Shown in pieces: positions 25,926-35,716 of a stretch of 64,000 nucleotides of DNA. Position numbers and translations under genes: made by a program. Each line of letters begins with the position of its first letter. Position 1 is the stretch's first letter. Below the pieces are notes generated by a model. The model saw only the letters and a list, made by a program, of their open reading frames with translations, did no database searches and was not told the DNA's origin. The stretch is from Gordonia sp. OPL2 (GTDB lineage: Bacteria; Actinomycetota; Actinomycetes; Mycobacteriales; Mycobacteriaceae): NCBI RefSeq assembly GCF_003797825.1, contig NZ_RKME01000001.1, positions 372,001 to 436,000 of the forward strand. Reading direction: 5' to 3'.

Positions 25926-26823
25926 CGATCCGCGGGGGCCGAGGCAGGAACCGTGGGATGCGGTCGATGACCCGCTGATACTCCGGTCGCCGGGCCAGAC
26001 TGCGTCGTTCCATCATCGGGATGCTGGCGCCCTCGAACATGGCCAGCATGACGATCGCACCCGCGACGAGCCACCAGGCGTCGCCCGGTGAGGTGGCGAT
26101 GCCGAACAGGGCGAGTGCAACCCAGAACATCCACTCGCCGAAGTAGTTGGGGTGCCGGGACCACGCCCAGAGTCCGCGGTCCATCGCCTCTCCGGGGCGC
26201 CGCGTCCGGGAGAACTCGCGCAACTGGGCGTCGGCGACCGTCTCCAGCCCGATCGCGCCGACACCGACGACGAACGCGACCGCCGCCAGCCAGATCGGTC
26301 CGTCCGCCGGGCGGGTCACCGTCACGTAGACGGGCAGCATCGCCAGGAACACCTGCAACGTCGGGATGAGGTGGATGGCGAACAGATCGGCCGGCCACTC
26401 CCAGCGACCGGCATCCGACCGGATCATGCCGTAGCGCCAATCCTCGTGGTGCAGACCGGGAAAGGTCGATGCCCAGTTCCACGTCAGACGGATCGCCCAC
26501 ACCCCGACGACGACGGCGACCAACCAGCACCGCACGTCACCGATGCCGAAATCGCCCTGCCACCACCAATAGATCAGCATCAGCGGGGGGATGACACTCC
26601 AGTACGCGTCGTAGAAACTGGAGTTGCGAAAGCGGCGGCTGAACGCGAAGACGACCAGCGTTGCGAGAACGTCCGCGATGAGCGTGTCGAGCCACAGGGC
26701 GCTCGTCGTCGGTCCCCAGATGAGCCAGATCGCGGCGACGATCAACGCCACCACATAGGCGGCGGCGACCCGGATCAGTCCCGCAGCGGCCGATCCGTGA
26801 ACCGCGGTGTCGTCGGCGGTCAC
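25912..26823 (-). CDS. DUF1295 family membrane protein (steroid 5-alpha-reductase fold)
   Basis: A 303-residue polytopic membrane protein of the DUF1295 branch of the steroid 5-alpha-reductase/isoprenylcysteine methyltransferase superfamily. Typical segments are FRNSSFYDAYWSVIPP, the NWASTFPGLHHEDWRY region and, near the C terminus, GLWAWSRHPNYFGEW, which is the cofactor-binding hallmark. Seven or so hydrophobic helices are visible. The GTG start at 26823 overlaps the stop of the upstream LLM gene (GTGA). The enzyme's substrate, probably a lipid or sterol-like enone, is unknown; an NADPH-dependent reductase is a family-based guess. Confidence 0.85.
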   Translation of the reverse strand: MTADDTAVHGSAAAGLIRVAAAYVVALIVAAIWLIWGPTTSALWLDTLIADVLATLVVFAFSRRFRNSSFYDAYWSVIPPLMLIYWWWQGDFGIGDVRCWLVAVVVGVWAIRLTWNWASTFPGLHHEDWRYGMIRSDAGRWEWPADLFAIHLIPTLQVFLAMLPVYVTVTRPADGPIWLAAVAFVVGVGAIGLETVADAQLREFSRTRRPGEAMDRGLWAWSRHPNYFGEWMFWVALALFGIATSPGDAWWLVAGAIVMLAMFEGASIPMMERRSLARRPEYQRVIDRIPRFLPRPPRIGAHD

Positions 26824-27857
26824 CGGTCGATCAGGGTCGCGAGCTGTTCGACCTCGGCCACACTGCCGGGCGAGACGAGCATCATGCTCACCCCGGCGTC
26901 CTCCCACCGGGTGACCTGTGTGCGGACGTGATCGATGGTGCCGACGATCGCAGAGTCCTCGACGACCTCGTCCGGGATGATCCGTGCCGCCTCCTCCTTG
27001 CGGTCGCTGCGGAACAGCGCGGTGACCTCGTCGACCACCTCGGCGTAGCCCATACGCCGATACACCTCGGCATGAAAATTGGTGTCCTCGCTGCCCATGC
27101 CTCCCATGTAGAGCGCCAGGAACGGTTTGATCGCCTCGAAGGTCGCGGCACGATCATCGGTGATGACGATCTGCGCGGTGGCACAGATCTCGAAGTCCTC
27201 GCGGGTCCGGCGCGCGCCCGGTCGCCGGAATCCCTCGTCCAGCCATTCGTTGTAGGTGTCGGCCAGTCGCGGGGTGTAGAACAACGGCAGCCAGCCGTCG
27301 GCGATCTCGGCGGCGAGCGCGATGTTCTTGGGACCCTCGGCCCCGAGCATCACCGGGATGTCGGCGCGCAGTGGATGGGTGATCGGTTTGAGCGGTTTGC
27401 CGAGACCTGTCGCACCTTCACCGGACAGCGGCAGCTGATAGTGCGGTCCCTCGCTGGTCACCGGCGCCTCGCGGGCCCAGACCTGTCGCATGATGTCGAT
27501 GTACTCGCGGGTGCGGGCGAGGGGTTTGGCGAACGGTTGTCCATACCAGCCCTCGACGACCTGCGGCCCCGACACACCGAGCCCGACGATGTGGCGGCCA
27601 CCGGAGAGGTGGTCGAGGGTCAGTGCCGCCATCGCGCATGCCGTCGGCGTCCGCGCCGACAACTGCAGCACCGACGTCCCGAGCCGCAGCCGGTCGGTCG
27701 ACGAGCCCCACCAGGCCAATGGGGTGTAGGCATCCGAACCCCAGGCCTCGGCCGTGAAGACGCTGTCGAATCCGGCGGCCTCCGCGGCCGTGACGAGTTC
27801 GGCGTGGTGCGGCGACGGTGCCGCACCCCAATACCCCAGTTGTAGACCGAGTTTCAT
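26820..27857 (-). CDS. LLM-class F420-dependent oxidoreductase
   Basis: A 345-residue luciferase-like monooxygenase-fold protein. Characteristic segments: MKLGLQLGYWGAAPSPHHAE, GFDSVFTAEAWGSDAYTPL and the LRLGTSVLQLSARTP strand. Next comes the HIVGLGVSGPQVVEGWYG cofactor-phosphate region. The form is typical of mycobacterial F420 enzymes of the Rv-type LLM F420 family. AGGAGA precedes the ATG by 5 nt. It is the second gene of the minus-strand operon, 41 bases after the LhgO-like gene, and overlaps DUF1295 by four bases. The substrate is unknown; F420 rather than FMN use is inferred from family resemblance. Confidence 0.87.
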   Translation of the reverse strand: MKLGLQLGYWGAAPSPHHAELVTAAEAAGFDSVFTAEAWGSDAYTPLAWWGSSTDRLRLGTSVLQLSARTPTACAMAALTLDHLSGGRHIVGLGVSGPQVVEGWYGQPFAKPLARTREYIDIMRQVWAREAPVTSEGPHYQLPLSGEGATGLGKPLKPITHPLRADIPVMLGAEGPKNIALAAEIADGWLPLFYTPRLADTYNEWLDEGFRRPGARRTREDFEICATAQIVITDDRAATFEAIKPFLALYMGGMGSEDTNFHAEVYRRMGYAEVVDEVTALFRSDRKEEAARIIPDEVVEDSAIVGTIDHVRTQVTRWEDAGVSMMLVSPGSVAEVEQLATLIDR

Positions 27858-27898
27858 GTGTCTCCTGTGTAGACCGGTGTCCGCGGACGGCGTGAAGT

Positions 27899-29014
27899 TC
27901 AGCGTAGAGCGTCGGAGCCGAGCATGGTGGCGACATCGCGTGCCAGGGCAAGGCAGGACGTGAGCCCGGGAGATTCGATGCCGAAGAGCGCAACCAACCC
28001 GGGTATGCCGTGGCCGGCGGGCCCCTGCAGCAGGAAGTCGGCCGGTGGCTCGCCGGGCCCGGACAGCTTGGGACGGAGTCCGGCGTAGGCAGGCGCCAAC
28101 TCGTGGTCGTCGACGGCCGGCCAATAATGTCGGATCTCGCGAGCGAACAGTTCCGCACGGTGCGGGTCGACGGACAGATCACCGCCGTCGGTCCACTCGA
28201 CGTCGGGTCCGAATCGCGCCGCCCCGCCCATGTCGAGCGTCAGGTGGATACCCAGGCCACCGTCGACGGGAAGCGGGTAGATCAGCCTGCCGAACGGCGA
28301 GACGCCCGAGGCGGGCGTGAAGTAGTTGCCTTTCGCCACACGTCGAGGCGGTATCCGCTCGACGGGGTATCCCCGAAGATGTGCGACGAGGTCCCAGGCG
28401 CCGAGGCCGGCGCAGGAGACCAGACCGCGACAGCCGATCACGCCGGCGCCGTCGACCTCGAGCGTGATGAGCGGACCGGGCATGACCGACCCGCCGACCA
28501 CGCGACTCCGCAGGGCGATGCCGGCGCCGGCCGCTTCGGCATCGCGCCGCAACGCCTCCATCAGCGCGTGACCGTCGACGATCCCGGTCGACGGCGACAG
28601 CACGGCCGCGATGCCGGTGAGCTCCGGCTCCAGTTTACGGAGTTCGGTTCTGCTCACCGGGCGCAGGTCGACGACGCCGTTCGCGCGGGCCTGCTCCACG
28701 ATCTGATCGAGCGCAGGGAGCTGATCCTCGTCGGTCGCGACGATCAACTTGCCGATCCGGCGATGCGGTATGCCCGCCTCGGTGCAATAGCGATAGAGCA
28801 TCTCACGACCCGCCACACAGGCGGACGCCTTGCGACTGCCGGTCGGGTAGTAGATCCCGGCGTGGATGACCTCGGAGTTCCGCGAACTCGTCTGCGTGCC
28901 AACGGCGTCCTCGGCCTCGAGCACCATCACCTCGAGCCCGTCGAGAGCGAGCCGCCGGGCCACGGCCAATCCGACGACGCCGGCACCGACGACCACGACG
29001 TCCACCGACTCCAT
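27899..29014 (-). CDS. FAD-dependent oxidoreductase, L-2-hydroxyglutarate oxidase (LhgO)-like
   Basis: A 371-residue DAO-fold flavoprotein. It begins DVVVVGAGVVGLAVARRLA, then shows SSRNSEVIHAGIYYPTGSRK, RRIGKLIVATDEDQL and LSPSTGIVDGHALMEAL, a set characteristic of L-2-hydroxyglutarate dehydrogenases. Near the C terminus LQGPAGHGIPGLVALFGIESPGLTS-type text matches the family. It would oxidise L-2-hydroxyglutarate or another 2-hydroxyacid to the keto acid. The ATG at 29014 fits the family; a GTG one codon upstream (29017) is 6 nt after TACGCT, so a leaderless GTG start is possible. First gene of the operon. Confidence 0.85.
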   Translation of the reverse strand: MESVDVVVVGAGVVGLAVARRLALDGLEVMVLEAEDAVGTQTSSRNSEVIHAGIYYPTGSRKASACVAGREMLYRYCTEAGIPHRRIGKLIVATDEDQLPALDQIVEQARANGVVDLRPVSRTELRKLEPELTGIAAVLSPSTGIVDGHALMEALRRDAEAAGAGIALRSRVVGGSVMPGPLITLEVDGAGVIGCRGLVSCAGLGAWDLVAHLRGYPVERIPPRRVAKGNYFTPASGVSPFGRLIYPLPVDGGLGIHLTLDMGGAARFGPDVEWTDGGDLSVDPHRAELFAREIRHYWPAVDDHELAPAYAGLRPKLSGPGEPPADFLLQGPAGHGIPGLVALFGIESPGLTSCLALARDVATMLGSDALR

Positions 29015-29149
29015 CACGGGACGAGCGTATCGGGCCGCACGGCCGTGGGGGTCGATCACCGCCAGGACGGGGTAGGGTCGGACATCTCCCATCGGACGGT
29101 CGATCTGCCCGCCGATGGGTCGTCGACCATGTCGTGAAGGGGTGCTCAC

Positions 29150-29494
29150 GTGAACGGTTTCCAGCGCACGGCCGCGAAGTTCAACCTGCTCGTCACGCCG
29201 CTGATGCGTCTACCCGGCCTCGGCTCGGTGCTCGGCCGGTCGATGACCGTGCTGAGCTACACGGGCCGCAAATCCGGCCGGCGGTTCGAGTTGCCGGTCA
29301 GCTATCGGCGCGACGGCGAGACCGTGGTGGTCGGGGTCGCCATGCCGGACAAGAAGGGATGGTGGCGCAATTTCACCGGTGACGGTGCGCCGATCTCGCT
29401 GTCCCTCGACGGCCGCACACGTACGGGACACGCCACCAGCAGTCGCGACGCGAAGGGCGGCGTCGCCGTCCGAATCGCACTCGATCAGGTCTGA
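29150..29494 (+). CDS. Deazaflavin (F420)-dependent nitroreductase/quinone reductase-like protein (Ddn family)
   Basis: A 114-residue protein of the Ddn/DUF385 family. It has an N-terminal amphipathic helix with the FNLLVTPLMRLPG segment, then VLSYTGRKSGRRFELPVSY, VVGVAMPDKKGWWRNF and the GTG start at 29150. These small split-barrel proteins reduce quinones or nitro-compounds with F420H2 at the membrane. At 114 residues it is shorter than the usual about 140-150, missing part of the C-terminal strand region, though a stop and a strong terminator follow directly. GAAGG lies near the start. Substrate unknown. Confidence 0.8.
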   Translation: MNGFQRTAAKFNLLVTPLMRLPGLGSVLGRSMTVLSYTGRKSGRRFELPVSYRRDGETVVVGVAMPDKKGWWRNFTGDGAPISLSLDGRTRTGHATSSRDAKGGVAVRIALDQV

Positions 29495-29504
29495 CGGTCT
29501 CTCG

Positions 29505-29554
29505 CAGACACGCGGGCCACCCGACCAGATCGTCGGGTGACCCGCGTGGTGTCT
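29505..29554. terminator. Bidirectional terminator hairpin between Ddn-like gene and catalase
   Basis: The arm CACGCGGGCCACCCGAC (29509-29525) pairs with GTCGGGTGACCCGCGTG (29532-29548), 16 of 17 positions, with a 6-nt loop. The stem can be prolonged by CAGA/TCTG-type pairs past a one-base bulge. It sits between two convergent genes. Confidence 0.85.
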
Positions 29555-29602
29555 GACGGTGTCCTGATCAGCCGGCGCGGTTGATCTGCGGACCGGGCAC
29601 GA

Positions 29603-31123
29603 TCAGACCTTGGCCTGCATGGAACTGCGGGCCGGGTTGCCCTGGTCGTCCACCTTCGGATCCGGTTCGTCCTGCTTCTCTGTCACCCCGGCCTTGATGC
29701 GGGCCCCGATGTCGGGGTCGATGCGGCTCCAGTACTCGAACGCGCGGGCGAGCACCGGTTCACTCACCCCGTTCAGCAGATGGCCGACGACGTTGTCCAC
29801 CAAGCGTTCCCGGGCACCGTCGTCGAAGACCTCACGGACCATGGTGCCCGCCTGCCCCCAGTCGTCGTCCTCGGGGTGGTCGACGTAGGCGGAGCGGACG
29901 ATGTCGCCGTCGGCCGCCCACTGCGGCTCCTGCTGCCCGGAGTACGACGCCGACGGCCCGCCCTTGCTGTTCGGCGCGTACACCGGGTCGGAGACCGGCG
30001 TGATCCGCATCGCGCCGTCCTTGCTGTAGCTGTGTACCTCGTTGCGTGGGGCGTTGACCGGGATCTGCTTGTAGTTGCCACCCAGCCGGGCCCGATGGGC
30101 ATCGGCGTAGGAGAACACCCGACCGAGCAGCATCCGATCCGGACTGAACCCGATGCCGGGCACGGTGTTGTTCGGCTCGAACGCGACCTGCTCGATCTGC
30201 GCATGGTTGTCGGTCGGGTTGGTGTGCAGCGTCATCTTCCCGACCTCGTGCAGCGGGTAGTCGCCGTGCGGCCACACCTTGGTCAGATCGAACGGGTTGA
30301 ACCGATACGAGACGGCGTCGTCGAACGGCATCAGCTGTACCTTCAGGGTCCAGCTCGGGTGATCCCCGGCCGCAATGGATTCGAACAGATCGCGGGTGTG
30401 GAAGTCGGTGTCCGCGGCGGCCATCTGGTCACCCTCGTGCTGGGTGAAGCACTCGACTCCCTGATCGGAGATGAAGTGGTACTTGACCCAGTGCTTCACG
30501 CCTTCGGCGTTCACCCAGAGGTAGGTGTGGGACGAGTAGCCGTTCATGTGGCGCCACGTCTTCGGGATGCCGCGGTCACCCATCAACCACGTCACCTGAT
30601 GCGCCGATTCCGGCGACAGTGTCCAGAAGTCCCACTGCATGTCGTGGTCTCGCAGATTGTTGTCGGCGCGTCGCTTCTGGGAACGGATGAAGTGCTGGAA
30701 CTTCATCGGATCCTTGATGAAGAAGATCGGCGTGTTGTTGCCGACCATGTCGTAATTGCCCTCGTCGGTATAGAACTTGAGGGCGAATCCTCGCGGGTCC
30801 CGCCAGGTGTCGGGGCTGCCGCGCTCGCCGGCGACCGTCGAGAACCGGGCGACCATCTCGGTCTTCGCGCCCGGCTGGAACAGTCCCGCACAGGTATAGG
30901 CGGAGACGTCCTCGGTCGTCTCGAAGGTCCCGAAGGCCCCGCTGCCCTTCGCGTGTGGTTGCCGCTCGGGGATTCGTTCGCGGTTGAACTGGGCCATCTG
31001 CTCGATCAGATAGTGATCGTGCAGGACGATCGGGCCTCCGGCGCCGACGGTGAGCGAGTGTTCGTCGCTCCCGGCCGGCGCGCCCGAATCGCGCGTCGTG
31101 TACACGTTCTTGTCGTCGGACAT
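29603..31123 (-). CDS. katA: Heme catalase (small-subunit, KatA type)
   Basis: A 506-residue monofunctional catalase that converts hydrogen peroxide to water and oxygen in the cytoplasm. The distal His is in [13 protein letters not shown] near residue 57, the distal Asn in [13 protein letters not shown] near residue 129. The proximal heme Tyr sits in [17 protein letters not shown] near residue 340. The length fits the small-subunit clade. It lies 150 bases downstream of an LLM-type gene on the same strand; the gap shows no obvious peroxide-regulator site. A perfect-like hairpin terminator follows. Confidence 0.97.
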   Translation of the reverse strand: MSDDKNVYTTRDSGAPAGSDEHSLTVGAGGPIVLHDHYLIEQMAQFNRERIPERQPHAKGSGAFGTFETTEDVSAYTCAGLFQPGAKTEMVARFSTVAGERGSPDTWRDPRGFALKFYTDEGNYDMVGNNTPIFFIKDPMKFQHFIRSQKRRADNNLRDHDMQWDFWTLSPESAHQVTWLMGDRGIPKTWRHMNGYSSHTYLWVNAEGVKHWVKYHFISDQGVECFTQHEGDQMAAADTDFHTRDLFESIAAGDHPSWTLKVQLMPFDDAVSYRFNPFDLTKVWPHGDYPLHEVGKMTLHTNPTDNHAQIEQVAFEPNNTVPGIGFSPDRMLLGRVFSYADAHRARLGGNYKQIPVNAPRNEVHSYSKDGAMRITPVSDPVYAPNSKGGPSASYSGQQEPQWAADGDIVRSAYVDHPEDDDWGQAGTMVREVFDDGARERLVDNVVGHLLNGVSEPVLARAFEYWSRIDPDIGARIKAGVTEKQDEPDPKVDDQGNPARSSMQAKV

Positions 31124-31273
31124 CTCGCCTCCGAGAAGGTCGATCCGTACTGGGGCTGTGGCACCGGGGCTGCTTCAGTGCCTGTCCCGATGGTACGCCG
31201 GTGGGCAAGTGGCACAGCGACTCCGCCGTACCGCCGACCGATGCGTCATCGAGAAGTGTTGTGCGAAGGCCGT

Positions 31274-32263
31274 TCACGGCGCTGCGGAGCGCAGCTTCTC
31301 CAGCAGTGGCCCGGCCGCCTCGGACAGGAATCGATCCTGCGAGTCGCCACCGATCTGGACGAGTGCGACGTCGGTGAACCCGGCATCCCAGTACGGCCGT
31401 ACTGCATCCACGATCGCGTCGAGGTCGGGACCACACGCGATGGACTCGGCGACGTTCTCCGGCGTCACGTACTGTGTGGCCGCGGCGAACCCGGCGGTGG
31501 TCCGGAGGTCGGCGTTGACGTCCCAGCCGCCGCTGAACCAGCGGAACTCCTCGTGCGCACGCTCGACGGCGGCGTCACGATCCGGGTCCCAACAGATGGG
31601 GATCTGCCCGATCGCCCGGGCATCGTCACCGATCGTGCCGGTGGAGTCCTCGGCATTCCACCGGCGGATGACCTCGGCGTCGGGCTGGACCGCGATCAGG
31701 TGATCGGCGGTGGGGCCGAACTCCTCGATGCCCCGGTCACCGGTGACGGCAACCGCGATCGGAGTCCGTTGCTCCGGGAGATCCCAGATTCGTGCCGAAT
31801 CCACCTGGAAGAACTCGCCGCGGTAGTCGACGAGGCCGCCGTCGTGGAGGGCGCGGATGATCTCGATCGCCTCGCCGAGCATCTCCTGCCGGTCCACGAC
31901 AGCGGGCCACCCCGTCCCGACCACATGCTCGTTGAGATTCTCTCCGCTGCCGAGGCCGAGCGTGAACCGGCCGTCGGCGAGGATCTGCATGGTCGCGGCC
32001 TTCTGCGCCACGATCGCCGGATGATACCGGATGGTCGGACAGGTCACGTATGTCATCAGTTCGACGCGATCGGTGGCGTGCGCGACGGCTCCCAGCACGC
32101 TCCACGCGTAGGGCGCGTGTCCCTGGGCCGACAACCACGGGAAATAGTGATCACTGCTGACCTCGAAGTCGAACCCGGCATTCTCCGCGTCGACCGCGAA
32201 GCGGACCAGGTCCTTGGGCCCGGCCTGCTCGGTCATCAAGGTGTACCCGAATCTCGTCGTCAT
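31274..32263 (-). CDS. LLM-class F420-dependent oxidoreductase, F420-glucose-6-phosphate dehydrogenase-like
   Basis: A 329-residue luciferase-fold protein resembling the Fgd-like subfamily. Segments: RFGYTLMTEQAGPKDLVRFA, FEVSSDHYFPWLSAQGHAPY, the TYVTCPTIRYHPAIVAQKAA strand and FTLGLGSGENLNEHVVG. Members reduce F420 with sugar phosphates or act on other alcohols, but the subfamily includes many enzymes of unknown substrate. The ATG at 32263 follows a weak purine run. It is divergent from the HAD gene (81 bases between) and upstream of the catalase, possibly in one message. Confidence 0.85.
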   Translation of the reverse strand: MTTRFGYTLMTEQAGPKDLVRFAVDAENAGFDFEVSSDHYFPWLSAQGHAPYAWSVLGAVAHATDRVELMTYVTCPTIRYHPAIVAQKAATMQILADGRFTLGLGSGENLNEHVVGTGWPAVVDRQEMLGEAIEIIRALHDGGLVDYRGEFFQVDSARIWDLPEQRTPIAVAVTGDRGIEEFGPTADHLIAVQPDAEVIRRWNAEDSTGTIGDDARAIGQIPICWDPDRDAAVERAHEEFRWFSGGWDVNADLRTTAGFAAATQYVTPENVAESIACGPDLDAIVDAVRPYWDAGFTDVALVQIGGDSQDRFLSEAAGPLLEKLRSAAP

Positions 32264-32344
32264 GATGTCCGGTGTTCCCCAGGGTGTGGGAGATCGAAAC
32301 GTCGGGTAAGCGTGGACCGAGAACCCGACCCGAGGAGGTCCCGC

Positions 32345-33064
32345 GTGGACTCGGACTCCGCATCTGTGAACGACCCGCTCGCACACGTCGACCTGGGCGA
32401 GAGCACCGCAGTGGCCGACACGGTCCTGCTCGACGTCGACGGCACGCTGGTCGACTCGACGTATCTGCACGCACTGGCCTGGACGCGCGCGTTCGGCGCG
32501 CACGATCTCGCACCGCCGTGGTGGCGGATTCACCGCACGGTCGGGATGGGTGGCGATCTGCTGGTCGGTGAGGTGTGCGGAGCAGATGTCGAGGACCGTC
32601 TGGGGGACACACTCCGCTCGGAGTGGGCCGATCGCTACCGCGAACTGCTGCCCGAGGTCCGCTCGTTCCCCGGGGCGCGCGAGCTCGTCGACGCCATCCG
32701 ATCCGCCGGGCTCGAGGTCGCGCTGGCCTCCTCGGGCGCCGCCGAGTTCACCGACGCCGCCCTCGACATCCTCGGGATGACCCGCGACGACTTCGACGCG
32801 GTCACCTCGGCAGAGGACGTCGATCGGTCCAAGCCGCACCCCGACATCCTCGGCACGGCTCTCGAGTCGGCCGGTGGCACCCAGGCACTGCTCGTGGGTG
32901 ACACCGTCTGGGATGTCGAGTCCGCAGCCCGGCTGTCGGCCGCCTGTGTCGGCGTCCGCACCGGTGGGTTCTCCGAGGCCGAACTCGACAGTGCCGGTGC
33001 GGCTCTCGTCGTCGACGACATCGGTGTTCTCGCGCAGTGCGATTGGCGACGCGTCAGCGGGTGA
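32345..33064 (+). CDS. HAD family phosphatase
   Basis: A 239-residue haloacid-dehalogenase-fold hydrolase resembling phosphoglycolate or sugar phosphatases. Motif I is LLDVDGTLVDS, motif II the Ser in VALASSGA, motif III the Lys in SKPHPDI and motif IV VGDTVWDVESA. A helical cap lies between motifs I and II. GAGGAGG precedes the GTG start at 32345 by about 5-6 nt. Its 3' end overlaps the convergent LuxR-type regulator by 11 bases. The substrate cannot be named. Confidence 0.88.
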   Translation: MDSDSASVNDPLAHVDLGESTAVADTVLLDVDGTLVDSTYLHALAWTRAFGAHDLAPPWWRIHRTVGMGGDLLVGEVCGADVEDRLGDTLRSEWADRYRELLPEVRSFPGARELVDAIRSAGLEVALASSGAAEFTDAALDILGMTRDDFDAVTSAEDVDRSKPHPDILGTALESAGGTQALLVGDTVWDVESAARLSAACVGVRTGGFSEAELDSAGAALVVDDIGVLAQCDWRRVSG

Positions 33065-35651
33065 CGTCCCAGACCACCTGTGCGAGTGCATCCCGGTCGG
33101 CGACGTCGAGTTTGATACACGCACGATAGATGTGGCCCTCGACGGTGCGCACCGAGACGGTGAGCCGCTCGGCGATCTCCCGGTTGGAGAGTCCTTGCGC
33201 GACAAGGGCGGTGATCTCGCGTTCGCGCGCGGTGACCGGCAGCGGTCGCGCCGACGCCCGCAGGGCGGGTGTCGTCGCACGGTCACAGAGCACGGAGAGC
33301 TTGAGGGCGCGAGCGCTGGACTCGGCGACACCGCGCCGACGGCCCGCCTTCTCGTGCAGCGGTGCGGCCTGTGCCGCGGAATCGGCCGCGGAGAGCAGGA
33401 ACCCGACCTCCTCGAACTCCTGGCTCACGGTGTCGAGTGCGTCCGCGTCCCCCGCACCGACAGCCATCGCGTGCCGTGCGTAGAGCGCGGCGATCGAACC
33501 GTCGATGCGATCGACGAGCGACTCGATGCGTATTCCGACACCGCGCTCGCCGAATCGGGCCGCGTGGTGGCACGCCTCGGCCTCGAGCGCGAACTGTCCG
33601 GCGTCGTGGGCGATGTCGGCCGCACGGATGCACAACTCGACCGCCTCCGTCTGCGCACCGTTGGCGGCGGCGATCCAGGCCCGCGCGATCACCCGCTGCG
33701 GCTCGTGGATCGCGGTCTGCGGACCGGTGTGCTCGTCGGCCTCGGCCAGGACGCGCTCGGCCTCGACCACATCACCGAGCGCGGCGTAAGCGCGGGCTAG
33801 GAGCAGACGCGCAGGCAGGCGCCACGGGAGCGAATTCTCTGCGTTGAGGGCGGCCAGTGCCTGCTCGAACGCGGAGGTGGCGGCGGTGAACGAGCCGCGG
33901 TAGGTGGCCACGACGCCGACGGTGATCTTCGCGATCGCCCAACCGAGGAACTGCCCAGCGGAGGAGAACTCGTTGTACTCGTCGGCACGGTGCTGGGCGG
34001 TGTCGAGGTCACCGATCATGGTCAGTGCCAGCACGTCGCAGTAGCGGACCATGACCTTGATCATGCCGTCGGTCGGTTTCTGCTCCGCCCGGCAACGGGC
34101 CGCGATCGGGTCGTACGCCAGACCCTGACCGGCGACGGGCATCGCCAGACCGGTTGCGAACGCGGCGAAGTCGAACGCCTGTGGCGGCGCGTCCGGATCG
34201 GCGATGACCGCTCGTGCCACGGCGATGCCCTCGTCGATCCGGTTCTCGTGCACGGCCATCATCGATTCCATGCCCTCGACGATGCGCACCAGCGCGGGAT
34301 GGGTGACCCGCTCGTGCAGCAGGCTGAGGATCTCCTTGGCCTTGACATCCTCACCCAGGGACCAGAAGAGCAGACTCAGACGGGGATTGCCCCACAGCAC
34401 CAGCTGCAGCTCATCGAGCTGATCGGGATCGAACGTGGCGAGCGCCTCGTCGGCCTCGACCGGGCGGGCCTGCCAGAGCAGCGCTCGGGAGAGCAACTCG
34501 GCTGCGGCCAGACCTCCTCCGCGTTCGGCGGCCGCACGGGCCAGGCGCTCTCCGAGCGGCAGGTTCGCCAGCGCGACAGCGTCTTTGGCCGCGGATGTCA
34601 GCATCCTCGGTTCGATGTCGAGATCACCGTCGACGCACAGCTGCGCCAGGCGGATTCGTGCCGCCGCGGTGTCAACGGGTTCTTGCCGGAGGATCTCGAC
34701 GATGCGGGACCGGAGTGTCCGGCCGGATGCGACCCCGATCCGCCGCCGGATCACGTCGCCGTACACCGGGTGGCTGAAACGCACGTTGACCGTCGACCCG
34801 TCGCGCACGATCCGGACGAGGTCGGAGAGCTCGGCCTCGTCGACGGCGTCCCCTCCGGCAAGCGTGATGAGGCTGTCGATGTCGAGCGGCTCGCACACCG
34901 CGAGCAGTCGCATCAGATCCATCACCGCGGCACCGGCGTGGTCCAGTCGGTCGTCGACGAGACTGACCAGGCCGGAGGGGACAGCGGTCGGCCCGCGTAG
35001 TTGCCAGACTCCGTTCACCTCCGACAGCGTTCCCGCGCGGACGGCGCCCTCGACGAGGTTGCGCAGGAACAGCGGGTTGCCGCCCGACGAGTCCCAGATG
35101 ACGTCGGCACTGAGACCTTCCAGGGCTCCGCCCAGGACTCGTTCGACGAGGGCCGTGCTCTCGGCCTTGGTCAACGACTCCAGATCGATACGGATGAGGT
35201 GGCCGTCTTTCCACAGCGCCGTGACGGCGTCGGTGACCGGCTCGCCCGTGCGCACGGTCGCCACGATGCGCGCGGACCGGTCGACGGCGAGTTGCAGCAG
35301 CAGAGTGGCCGACAGCTGATCCAGATGGTGCGCGTCGTCGACACCGACGATCGTGTCGGGATGGGCGAGCAGTGAGTCGCGGGCGGACACCAGTGCCGTG
35401 ATCGGGTCCCGCGACGACGTGGACTCCACCCAGGGAGCGAACGCCCCCAACGGGATTCCGCGTGACGACTCCGTACAGGCCGCCCATCGCACCTCGGCGG
35501 CCAGTTCATCGGTCGCCTGTCGCGCGAGTGTCGTCTTGCCCACCCCGGCGGCACCGACCAGGACGACGCCACAGGTGTCCGCGTTCGCGAGTGCGGCTCG
35601 GATGGCGTGCTGTTCGGTCGGCCTGGAGAGGAGCTGCCAGCGGGCACCCAT
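33054..35651 (-). CDS. Large LuxR-family ATPase transcriptional regulator (LAL/MalT-like)
   Basis: An 865-residue regulator. The N terminus holds a STAND/AAA-type ATPase with Walker A GAAGVGKTTLA near residue 31 and Walker B IVGVDDAHHLD near 98. A long helical repeat (tetratricopeptide-like) region fills the middle. The C terminus has a LuxR helix-turn-helix: LPVTAREREITALVAQGLSN, then REIAERLTVSVRTVEGHIYR. Such proteins sense a small ligand and activate transcription. It starts 66 bases after the catalase-like gene on the same strand, so it is probably part of, or regulates, the heme peroxidase unit. Length is typical for LALs. Confidence 0.88.
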   Translation of the reverse strand: MGARWQLLSRPTEQHAIRAALANADTCGVVLVGAAGVGKTTLARQATDELAAEVRWAACTESSRGIPLGAFAPWVESTSSRDPITALVSARDSLLAHPDTIVGVDDAHHLDQLSATLLLQLAVDRSARIVATVRTGEPVTDAVTALWKDGHLIRIDLESLTKAESTALVERVLGGALEGLSADVIWDSSGGNPLFLRNLVEGAVRAGTLSEVNGVWQLRGPTAVPSGLVSLVDDRLDHAGAAVMDLMRLLAVCEPLDIDSLITLAGGDAVDEAELSDLVRIVRDGSTVNVRFSHPVYGDVIRRRIGVASGRTLRSRIVEILRQEPVDTAAARIRLAQLCVDGDLDIEPRMLTSAAKDAVALANLPLGERLARAAAERGGGLAAAELLSRALLWQARPVEADEALATFDPDQLDELQLVLWGNPRLSLLFWSLGEDVKAKEILSLLHERVTHPALVRIVEGMESMMAVHENRIDEGIAVARAVIADPDAPPQAFDFAAFATGLAMPVAGQGLAYDPIAARCRAEQKPTDGMIKVMVRYCDVLALTMIGDLDTAQHRADEYNEFSSAGQFLGWAIAKITVGVVATYRGSFTAATSAFEQALAALNAENSLPWRLPARLLLARAYAALGDVVEAERVLAEADEHTGPQTAIHEPQRVIARAWIAAANGAQTEAVELCIRAADIAHDAGQFALEAEACHHAARFGERGVGIRIESLVDRIDGSIAALYARHAMAVGAGDADALDTVSQEFEEVGFLLSAADSAAQAAPLHEKAGRRRGVAESSARALKLSVLCDRATTPALRASARPLPVTAREREITALVAQGLSNREIAERLTVSVRTVEGHIYRACIKLDVADRDALAQVVWDVTR

Positions 35652-35716
35652 GGGGCGCAGTATAGATCGGCGACCGACGATGTGGCGGGTGAACGTCGGC
35701 ACGCTCCGCACGCCGC

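Noticed and set aside
29780..32344. A long plus-strand open frame leading into the HAD phosphatase
   Set aside because: It is antisense to the catalase and the LLM enzyme, both clear genes; only the part from 32345 onward, with its own GAGGAGG site, is real.
32264..32344. Search for a peroxide or redox regulator site near the LLM/HAD divergent gap and the catalase leader
   Set aside because: No convincing palindromic site is visible in either stretch.
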